Assembly (NCBI GenBank): GCA_944349855.1
Contig: CALVNS010000014.1
Location: forward strand, 1-60,967
From: an uncultured Eubacteriales bacterium
GTDB taxonomy: Bacteria > Bacillota > Clostridia > Christensenellales > Aristaeellaceae
Direction: 5' to 3'
DNA: 60,967 nt
Shown here: positions 37,958 to 43,895 of the stretch, piece after piece
Layout of the letters: every line of letters starts with the position of its first letter
How positions within the stretch are numbered: position 1 is the first letter of the stretch
Notes under the pieces: generated by a model
Seen by the model: the letters and a program-made list of their open reading frames with translations, nothing else
Told to the model about the DNA's origin: nothing
Database searches by the model: none
Translations under genes and position numbers: made by a program

Positions 37958-38620
37958 TCACTTGAGACGGTGATCCACCAGCCGGGAGCTCCGTGTGCCG
38001 ATCAGCTGGATGACCTGCACGAGCAGCACCAGCACGACGACGACGACGAGCAGGATGTCGGTTCTGTAGCGGTAGTATCCATAATTGATCGCCAAAGCGC
38101 CCAAGCCGCCGCCGCCGATCGCGCCGGCCATGGCCGAATAGCCCAGAATATTGGTGGTCGCAATGGCCGCACCGCTGACGAGGGAAGGCATCGACTCGGG
38201 AATCATGACTTTCAGCACGATATGCATGCGGCTGGCGCCCATGGACTGGGCCGCTTCGATGACGCCGCGGTCAACTTCCTTGAGCGAGGTCTCGACCGTG
38301 CGGGCCACGTAGGGGAAGGCCGCGATGGTCAGGGGCATGATCGTCGCCTTCGAGCCGATGGCCGTGCCCATCACCAAGCGGGTGAAGGGGATGACGGCGA
38401 TCATCAGGATGAGGAAGGGGACGGAGCGCAGCACGTTGATCAGCGTGCCCAATACGCTGTTGACCGGCGCGTTGGGCAGGATGTGGCCGCGCTCGGTGAT
38501 GACGAGCAGCACGCCCAGCGGCAGGCCGATCGCGTAGGAGAACAGCGTGGAGAACAGCACCATGTAGCACGTCTCCCACAGGCCGTTACCGATCATGGAC
38601 AATAGTTCCTGCCAGCTCAT
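37958..38620 (-). CDS. metI: Methionine ABC transporter permease
   Basis: MetI forms the membrane channel of the methionine importer. The 220-residue protein has five to six membrane helices and the conserved EAA loop EAAQSMGASRMHIVLKVMIP near residues 141-160. The early segment GLWETCYMVLFSTLFSYAIG and SVPFLILMIAVIPFTRL are family-typical. The start lies within the 3' end of metN (35-base overlap), suggesting coupled translation. Confidence 0.95.
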   Translation of the reverse strand: MSWQELLSMIGNGLWETCYMVLFSTLFSYAIGLPLGVLLVITERGHILPNAPVNSVLGTLINVLRSVPFLILMIAVIPFTRLVMGTAIGSKATIMPLTIAAFPYVARTVETSLKEVDRGVIEAAQSMGASRMHIVLKVMIPESMPSLVSGAAIATTNILGYSAMAGAIGGGGLGALAINYGYYRYRTDILLVVVVVLVLLVQVIQLIGTRSSRLVDHRLK

Positions 38621-39644
38621 CGGCGTTCACCTCCTCGATGCTGATCTGTTTGCCCTTCAGATAGGACAGCGCCCGCTCGGCGCCTTCGGGGTCGTCGGGC
38701 AGCTCCACGAGCATCTGCCCGCGCTGCTGACCCGCTACGGTCTGAATGTTGGCCGACAGGATGTTGACCGGTACGCCGCTGGCCAGGATCATTCCTGCCA
38801 CGACCGGCTCATAGGTGCGGTTGTCGTCAAAGATCAAGCGCAGGCAACGCTTGCCGGGGGGCAGCTCTTCTTCGGCTGTGGTACGGAACAGACGTTTGGC
38901 TGCCGTCGTGCGAGGATTGGCGAACACTTCACGAACATTTCCTTTTTCGGCGATGCGGCCTCCGTCGATGATCGCCACGCGCGTACAGATCTGGCGGATG
39001 ACGGCCATCTCATGGGTGATGATGACGATCGTGATGCCCAGCCGCTTGTTGATGTCCTGCAGGAGAGAGAGAATCGCCTGCGTGGTCATCGGATCCAGCG
39101 CGCTGGTGGCCTCGTCACACAGCAGCACCTTCGGATCGGTTGCCAGGGCCCTTGCGATGGCGACGCGCTGGCGCTGGCCACCGGAGAGCTGGGCGGGGTA
39201 GGCGTCGGCCTTCTCGGCCAGGCCCACGATTTCGAGCAGCTCCTTGGCGCGCTTGTGCGCCTGGGCCTTGGATACGCCGGCAATTTCCATCGGGAAGCAG
39301 ACGTTGCGCAGAACCGTACGCTGCATCAGCAGGTTGAACTGCTGAAAGATCATCGCGACCGTGCGGCGCATTCGGCGAAGATCCTTGTCGCCCATGGTCA
39401 AGATGTTTTGGCCGTCGATGAGGATGCGGCCTTCTGTGGGACTGTCCAGCCGGTTGATGCACCGGATGAGGGTGGATTTGCCCGCGCCGCTCATGCCGAT
39501 GATGCCGTAGATGTCGCCCTTGTGAATCGCAAGGTCGATGCCGTCGAGCGCGACGACGTCGCCTGCCTGCGAGGGATAGATCTTCTTGACGCCCTGGATG
39601 TCGATCATCACGTTTCCGGAGGGCGCCGGTCGTTCGCTTGGCAT
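38586..39644 (-). CDS. metN: Methionine ABC transporter ATP-binding protein
   Basis: The 352-residue ATPase begins with IDIQGVKKIYPSQAGDVVALDG and has Walker A GMSGAGKST near residue 50, signature LSGGQRQRVAIARALA near 153, Walker B VLLCDEATSALDP near 173-185 and the H-loop IVIITHEM near 207. The C-terminal ~85 residues form the NIL domain that binds methionine for trans-inhibition. ATG 39644 is preferred because GGGGAG precedes it; ATG 39608 is the alternative, giving a usual MIDIQ start. It heads metNIQ. Confidence 0.95.
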   Translation of the reverse strand: MPSERPAPSGNVMIDIQGVKKIYPSQAGDVVALDGIDLAIHKGDIYGIIGMSGAGKSTLIRCINRLDSPTEGRILIDGQNILTMGDKDLRRMRRTVAMIFQQFNLLMQRTVLRNVCFPMEIAGVSKAQAHKRAKELLEIVGLAEKADAYPAQLSGGQRQRVAIARALATDPKVLLCDEATSALDPMTTQAILSLLQDINKRLGITIVIITHEMAVIRQICTRVAIIDGGRIAEKGNVREVFANPRTTAAKRLFRTTAEEELPPGKRCLRLIFDDNRTYEPVVAGMILASGVPVNILSANIQTVAGQQRGQMLVELPDDPEGAERALSYLKGKQISIEEVNADELAGTIVHDR

Positions 39645-39687
39645 TTGCTCAACTCCCCGTGTGTTTGCTGCCGTGGTCGATGGCATA

Positions 39688-39717
39688 ATGCTACACCACG
39701 CTTTTGCGACTTGTCAA
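39688..39717 (-). promoter_or_regulatory. Promoter of metNIQ
   Basis: Minus-strand TTGACA and TAGCAT are 18 bases apart. The leader is only about 35 bases, too short for an S-box riboswitch or a methionine T-box. Confidence 0.65.
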
Positions 39718-39849
39718 CCCCCGAAATTGCAGAAAAATGGCCGCAGAAGCGCATTTTGACGCCGGATGCAAATCCGTCTTCTACTAGAGGCGCAAAAAAG
39801 GACGCGCTCAAAAATTTTTTTGCCGCTCGAAAAAATTGGGGGATTCGGG

Positions 39850-39878
39850 TTGACAGCGGCCCCGGCGAATGATACACT
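39850..39878 (+). promoter_or_regulatory. Promoter of the micro-ORF transcript
   Basis: TTGACA and TACACT are 17 bases apart and read into a short transcript that ends at the terminator at 40014-40055. Confidence 0.75.
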
Positions 39879-39909
39879 AAGAAAAAGCAAGCAGAAAGGG
39901 GGCGTCTCC

Positions 39910-39993
39910 ATGAAGCGCGTTTCGACCATGCGAATGTTCATGATGTGCGAGGAGATGTCCATCGCACTTTTGGGCTTGCATGGAAACGCATAA
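39910..39993 (+). CDS. 27-residue micro-ORF, methionine-rich
   Basis: A short open frame with its own promoter (39850), AAAGGGGGCG Shine-Dalgarno and terminator 20 bases after the stop. It encodes MKRVSTMRMFMMCEEMSIAL plus seven residues, with seven methionines and one cysteine among 27. I recognise no family. It could be a leader peptide, a small regulatory peptide or the coding part of a dual-function small RNA. The transcript is ~170 bases long and precedes the next gene by 30 bases after the terminator, so attenuation of 40087-41473 is another option. Confidence 0.5.
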   Translation: MKRVSTMRMFMMCEEMSIALLGLHGNA

Positions 39994-40013
39994 GGCGTCG
40001 GCTTTATCGATTG

Positions 40014-40055
40014 CGCCCCGTTTCGCAAGCTGTGCGAGACGGGGCGTTTGTTTTT
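40014..40055 (+). terminator. Terminator after the micro-ORF
   Basis: A 14-bp stem (CGCCCCGTTTCGCA with TGCGAGACGGGGCG, one T-G wobble) with a 5-base loop is followed by TTTGTTTTT. Confidence 0.85.
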
Positions 40056-40086
40056 CCCGAAACCGACGACGAGAGGATGAGGACGC

Positions 40087-40269
40087 ATGACGTGTACGCT
40101 GCATTGGCTGGCCGCGCTGCTTTGGGCGCTGCTGTGCCCCGCGCAGTCCCCGGCCGCCGCGCCTGCGCCGGTCGTGCGCATTCTGGCGGCGTTGGGCGCG
40201 ATTCGCCCCGCGGTCCGGCGCGCGGCCTGCGCGCAGGATGGGCGAATGCGCCGAATGCGTCGAATGTGA
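40087..40269 (+). CDS. Small hypothetical protein with hydrophobic N-terminus
   Basis: This 60-residue frame starts ATG 40087 after GAGAGGATGAGG. Its first ~25 residues are hydrophobic and end in an alanine/proline stretch, like a signal peptide; the C-terminus ends RMRRMRRM, encoded by a short repeated sequence. It ends 14 bases before the YdcF gene start. I do not recognise it and cannot exclude that it is not translated. Confidence 0.3.
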   Translation: MTCTLHWLAALLWALLCPAQSPAAAPAPVVRILAALGAIRPAVRRAACAQDGRMRRMRRM

Positions 40270-40283
40270 CGGGAGGTACGCGC

Positions 40284-40877
40284 ATGCGCTACGTTCAGGA
40301 GATCACGGACTTCATCTTCGTCCGCCATCCGCCCCGGCGCGTGGACATTGCGTTCCTGCCCGGCTGCGCGTATGCGGAGATCCCGCTGCACGGCGCGCGC
40401 ATGTACCATGCGGGCTACGCGCCGCTGCTCCTGCCCTCGGGCCGGTTCAGCGTGACAGTGGGGCGGTTTGAGGGCCCGGCCTCGTGCGCGCAGGCCTATC
40501 CCGGCCCCTATGAGAGCGAGTGGGCGTTCTTCCGCGATGTGCTCCTGCGCGAGGGCGTGCCGGAGAAGGCCATCCTGCGCGAGGACCGCGCAACCTACAC
40601 TTACGAAAACGCGATCTACTCGCGCCGCGTGACGGACGCGCTGGGGCTGCAGGTGCGCAGCGCGATGATCTGCTGCAAGGCGTACCACGCGCGCCGCGCG
40701 CTGATGTACTACGAGACGCTCTTCCCGCAGGCGGAACTGATCGCGTGCCCGGTCGACGCGGGCGGGCCCACGCGGGAGAATTGGACGCGCACGGCGGAAG
40801 GGATCGACGCGGTGCTTGGCGAGCTGGAGCGCTGCGGCGGCCAGTTTCACGCCATCTTGAAGGAGAAGCTTCTATAA
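40284..40877 (+). CDS. YdcF-like (DUF218 family) protein
   Basis: DUF218 proteins are thought to bind nucleotides or S-adenosylmethionine and some work in envelope synthesis. The 197-residue product shows the family pattern: ILREDRATYTYENAIYSRRV near residues 103-122, where E.xxxxTxxNA is the conserved signature, followed by MICCKAYHARRALMYYETLFPQ. The first part, VDIAFLPGCAYAEIPLHGARMY, corresponds to the vlGg strand. No membrane helix is present, unlike YdcF/SanA. ATG 40284 follows GGGAGG. The longer frame upstream is rejected because it runs through a terminator. Confidence 0.82.
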   Translation: MRYVQEITDFIFVRHPPRRVDIAFLPGCAYAEIPLHGARMYHAGYAPLLLPSGRFSVTVGRFEGPASCAQAYPGPYESEWAFFRDVLLREGVPEKAILREDRATYTYENAIYSRRVTDALGLQVRSAMICCKAYHARRALMYYETLFPQAELIACPVDAGGPTRENWTRTAEGIDAVLGELERCGGQFHAILKEKLL

Positions 40878-40894
40878 TAGTAGAAAAGGGGTAT

Positions 40895-41473
40895 ATGCAG
40901 ATGTTGCATGCCGGAACGCAGACGATTGAGACGCCGCGGCTGATCCTGCGCAGGTTCACGACGGAAGACGCGCAGGCGATGTACGACAATTGGGCCAGCG
41001 ACCCGGAGGTGTCACGGTATCTGACCTGGCCGACGCATCCGAATGTGGATGCGACCCGGCAGCTGCTCGCCACATGGGTGGAGCAATACGAGAAGCCCGA
41101 CGTGTACCTGTGGGCGATCGGGCTGCGGGCTGCGGGCGGCATGCCCATCGGATCGATCAGCGTCGTCACGCTGAACGAGCGGACGCACAGCGCGGAGGTC
41201 GGCTACTGCATCGGCCGGCCGTGGTGGCATCAGGGCATCACGAGCGAGGCGTTGGAGGCGGTGCTGGGCTATCTGTTTGGCACGGTCGGCGCGCGGCGCG
41301 TGTCCGCGCGCCACGACCCGCACAATCCGCACTCCGGCGGCGTGATGCGCAAGTGCGGCATGCGCCTGGAGGGCACGCTGCGCCAGGCGGACTTCAACAA
41401 CCAGGGCGTGTGCGACGTGAGCATCTACGGCATCCTCGCGCAGGAATATGCGGACGCGCATGGGCTTACGTGA
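40895..41473 (+). CDS. GNAT family acetyltransferase, RimJ/RimL type
   Basis: The 192-residue product is a ribosomal-protein-type N-acetyltransferase: TIETPRLILRRFTTEDA near residues 9-25, PIGSISVV strand near 85, AEVGYCIGRPWWHQGITSEAL with the acetyl-CoA loop near 99-120, and NPHSGGVMRKCGMRLEG near 143-160. ATG 40895 with AAGGGG upstream is used. It lies 17 bases after the YdcF gene. The acceptor is unknown; small molecules and protein N-termini are both possible in this family. Confidence 0.93.
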   Translation: MQMLHAGTQTIETPRLILRRFTTEDAQAMYDNWASDPEVSRYLTWPTHPNVDATRQLLATWVEQYEKPDVYLWAIGLRAAGGMPIGSISVVTLNERTHSAEVGYCIGRPWWHQGITSEALEAVLGYLFGTVGARRVSARHDPHNPHSGGVMRKCGMRLEGTLRQADFNNQGVCDVSIYGILAQEYADAHGLT

Positions 41474-41493
41474 GCCCTATATTATAAGAAAGA

Positions 41494-41527
41494 AGAGCTG
41501 TCCGGACGGAGCCGGGCAGCTCTTTGT
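41494..41527. terminator. Bidirectional terminator between convergent genes
   Basis: AGAGCTGTCCGG and CCGGGCAGCTCT form a 12-bp stem (one T-G wobble) with a six-base loop, followed by TTTGTCTT. Confidence 0.8.
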
Positions 41528-41537
41528 CTTGCGGTGC

Positions 41538-42536
41538 TCAGGCCTTGCGGATGGCGATGAACAGCGCGCCGTCCTGGGCGCTCGCGTCGATTTGGATGGG
41601 GAAGTCGTAGGCGTTTTGGAAGATGAGGTCGAGGTTTTCGCTGCCGACGGCGGCGTCCACGCCGTGGGGCACGTAGCTCGCGCCGCTGGGGCCATGCGGC
41701 CGGCGATGGATGATCGTGATGCCCTTCCACAGCTGCAGCAGCACGTTGTACAGCGTCGTGGAGACCTGGCACGTGCCGCCGCCGTAGCCCGGCATTGTCG
41801 TGCCGTCGATCAGAACCGGCGCGGACATGTACCCGCGCGCCGCGCGATAGGGGCCGGCGACGTCGTTAAAGGAAAACTCGTCGCCCGGGTTCATGACGAT
41901 GGAGATGTAATCGCACGCCACATCGATGTTCACCATGCGGCCGAGGTTGAGCTCGGTCTGGGTGGTCTTGTAAAAGCTCGTGAAGGCGGCCAAGATGTCG
42001 CCGCTCTGGGCGTATTCGGCCGTGGGCGCGACGGGCTCGAGATTCGAGATCGCCGAGGCGGGAATGTAGCCGATCTTGCGCTGGTAGGGAATGACGATCC
42101 AGCCGTCCTGAATGTACCAAAACGAGATGCGGCTGCCGGGGGTGACAGTGCATAGCGCCTCGGAGGAGGCGTCGGGCGCGGCATAGACCGGCGTCTGTGT
42201 GCAGACCGTCGCCACCTGGCTGTGCAGGATCGCGCCGTAAGGCGGCGTGTTCTCGGGATCCAGCGGCGTGATCGCGTCCACATACTGGCGCAGCACGTAG
42301 CCCTCGCCGAGCCGCTCGCTGTACAGGTGCAGCCACTCGGGCGAATAGTCGATGATGCCCACATCCTCCCCGGCGCGCAGCACACCCAGCGAGTCGGCCT
42401 CTTGGCTTTCGGTCACGCGCAGGTTGATGTCTTTAAGCATGGTGCCGGTATAGAGTAGCGCGGGCGCATCGGCCAACGCGGGCAGCGAGGAGAGGCAGAG
42501 CACGGCGACGAGCAACAGGATGAAAAAGCGTTTCAC
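41538..42536 (-). CDS. Secreted VanW family protein with SH3-like repeats
   Basis: The 332-residue product has a signal peptide (MKRFFILLLVAVLCLSSLPA), then two SH3b-like modules (residues ~30-92, LRVTESQEADSLGVLRAGED, and ~107-165, TPVYAAPDASSEALCTVTPG), and a C-terminal VanW domain: NPGDEFSFNDVAGPYRAARG near 216-235, PGYGGGTCQVSTTLYNVLLQ near 249-268 and HRRPHGPSGASYVPHGVDAA near 276-295. VanW is found in vancomycin resistance clusters of the VanB type but is also common in spore formers with unknown function. No vanH/A/X genes are nearby, so a resistance role is unlikely. Confidence 0.93.
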   Translation of the reverse strand: MKRFFILLLVAVLCLSSLPALADAPALLYTGTMLKDINLRVTESQEADSLGVLRAGEDVGIIDYSPEWLHLYSERLGEGYVLRQYVDAITPLDPENTPPYGAILHSQVATVCTQTPVYAAPDASSEALCTVTPGSRISFWYIQDGWIVIPYQRKIGYIPASAISNLEPVAPTAEYAQSGDILAAFTSFYKTTQTELNLGRMVNIDVACDYISIVMNPGDEFSFNDVAGPYRAARGYMSAPVLIDGTTMPGYGGGTCQVSTTLYNVLLQLWKGITIIHRRPHGPSGASYVPHGVDAAVGSENLDLIFQNAYDFPIQIDASAQDGALFIAIRKA

Positions 42537-42610
42537 GAAAAGCCCCCTATAAGCGTATCAAAGCGGTGGACGCGCCCCCGCATACATCCGGCGGGGGAGA
42601 ACGTTTCTTT

Positions 42611-42640
42611 ATTATATCATCGTGCGGGGGAGAAGATCAA
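42611..42640 (-). promoter_or_regulatory. Promoter of the VanW gene
   Basis: Minus-strand TTGATC and TATAAT are 18 bases apart, about 70 bases ahead of the VanW start. Confidence 0.65.
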
Positions 42641-42706
42641 GCGCTAAAATGTGAACCTTTGGCATATGCATGACGCGCGACAAAACGCGCGAAGGGGGGA
42701 ACGTTC

Positions 42707-43330
42707 ATGTATGTGCGCCGGGTGTTGACAATGCGCAGGCCGGATGGAAACGCATGCGGCACGGCGATCTGGCAGGAACGGGATGGAGAGATTCAGGTGA
42801 CGTTGCAGGGCATGCGCCCCGCGCAGGATGCGCTGCGCGTGGTGATCGTCGAGCCCGGACGCGCGCAGGATGCGGGGGTTTGGGCGCGCGGGGAGACGTT
42901 TACGGCGTCAGTTGCGCCCGGCCGGGGGCAGGGGGTGGCGCTATGTGGACCGGACGGGCGCGTGACGGCCTCAGGGTTTCTTCCGGGCTGCGCGCAGAGC
43001 GCATTGGCGTTGCGCGCCAGGATCGCGCATGCACTCGGCCTGACGCAAGAGGGGGAGGCTGTGGATGCGAAGGGCGCGCAGGAGCGCTGCGGCCTACCTG
43101 CGGCCATGGAGATCCCCCCGGCAGCCGATGCGCCTGACACAGCCGCGGCGTCCGTAACGGATGAGATTCGGCTGCAAGAGGCCGGGCGCCGAACGCTGGT
43201 CTTTCGCGGCGAGGTGTGCATCGGCCAACGCTTGAGTGGCTCCGCTTGGCCTCCCCCGCCGCTTGCGCCGGATGCCCCTTACCGTGACGGCGCCTTTCAC
43301 ATCGGCGATGATGGCCTCACGGAGGCGTGA
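42707..43330 (+). CDS. Hypothetical protein, 207 residues
   Basis: I do not recognise this protein. It starts ATG 42707 after GAAGGGGGGAACG. There is no signal peptide or membrane segment. The N-terminal ~100 residues look beta-rich (GTAIWQERDGEIQVTLQGM, LRVVIVEPGRAQDAGVW, ALCGPDGRVTASGFL), followed by an alanine/proline-rich linker and a C-terminal stretch with several prolines. The design resembles a small beta-sandwich adapter domain with an unstructured tail. It converges on, and overlaps by 14 bases, the next minus-strand gene. Confidence 0.65.
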   Translation: MYVRRVLTMRRPDGNACGTAIWQERDGEIQVTLQGMRPAQDALRVVIVEPGRAQDAGVWARGETFTASVAPGRGQGVALCGPDGRVTASGFLPGCAQSALALRARIAHALGLTQEGEAVDAKGAQERCGLPAAMEIPPAADAPDTAAASVTDEIRLQEAGRRTLVFRGEVCIGQRLSGSAWPPPPLAPDAPYRDGAFHIGDDGLTEA

Positions 43331-43643
43331 CAGGGGTGAATACGGCCTGACGCGCGGCCTGCGCATGGCGTCGGAGAATGCCGTCATAGGCGTCCCGACG
43401 CGTGCGCTGCGCCACGGGACGCGGCGGGACGGGCGCAGGCGCTTCCTGCGCGGACGTCGCCACCGCCTCCTGTGCGGCCGGCTCATGGGGGACAGGCTGT
43501 TCGACTGGCGCGATATGTACGGGCGACATCGGCGTCGCAGCGGCTTGGATTTCCCGCCAGCGGTCGAAGCGCTGCGCCTCCGGCAGCATCGCATAGGGCA
43601 TGGTCGCGCCTTGCAGCAGTTCAAAGGGGGTGGGCTGGTTCAT
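43317..43643 (-). CDS. Hypothetical 108-residue protein
   Basis: This short gene has a strong Shine-Dalgarno TGGAGGG seven bases before ATG 43643. The product starts MNQPTPFELLQGATMPYAML and is rich in Ala, Pro and Gln in the middle with a basic C-terminal helix (QRTRRDAYDGILRRHAQAAR). No family is recognised and no membrane segment is visible. The much longer frame on this strand is an antisense shadow of the beta-propeller gene. Its 3' end overlaps the preceding convergent gene by 14 bases. Confidence 0.55.
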   Translation of the reverse strand: MNQPTPFELLQGATMPYAMLPEAQRFDRWREIQAAATPMSPVHIAPVEQPVPHEPAAQEAVATSAQEAPAPVPPRPVAQRTRRDAYDGILRRHAQAARQAVFTPVTPP

Positions 43644-43765
43644 GGCAATCCCTCCAGGTGCAAAGATGGGCTTCCTTCGCTTCAAACTATGCCTGCCATG
43701 CGGAAGATGTGAGGCGCTGTCGTGGCTGAAATTTGAAGAATTCAAAACGAATTGTGAAAAAAACG

Positions 43766-43794
43766 TTGAGTATTTGCGCATCCTTCTGTATAAT
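43766..43794 (+). promoter_or_regulatory. Promoter of the beta-propeller gene
   Basis: TTGAGT and TATAAT are 17 bases apart. Transcription would begin near 43801, which excludes the upstream ATG at 43797 and supports a TTG start at 43896. Confidence 0.75.
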
Positions 43795-43895
43795 AAATGA
43801 AGTATAGAGATGTGCGTGCCGCCGAACGCCGTGATGGCGGACGGGTGATTGTGCCCTTTCAGCGGGAGAAACATCAGAAAAGGGGTGTTATCACT

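Noticed and set aside
39645-39687. S-box (SAM) riboswitch ahead of metN
   Set aside because: The leader is about 35-40 bases; no SAM riboswitch core can fit.
39945-40283. N-terminal extension of the YdcF-like protein
   Set aside because: The extended frame runs through a strong terminator and lacks a Shine-Dalgarno, while ATG 40284 has GGGAGG.
41538-42536. Vancomycin resistance locus
   Set aside because: VanW alone, without vanHAX or VanRS, is common in spore formers and does not indicate glycopeptide resistance.
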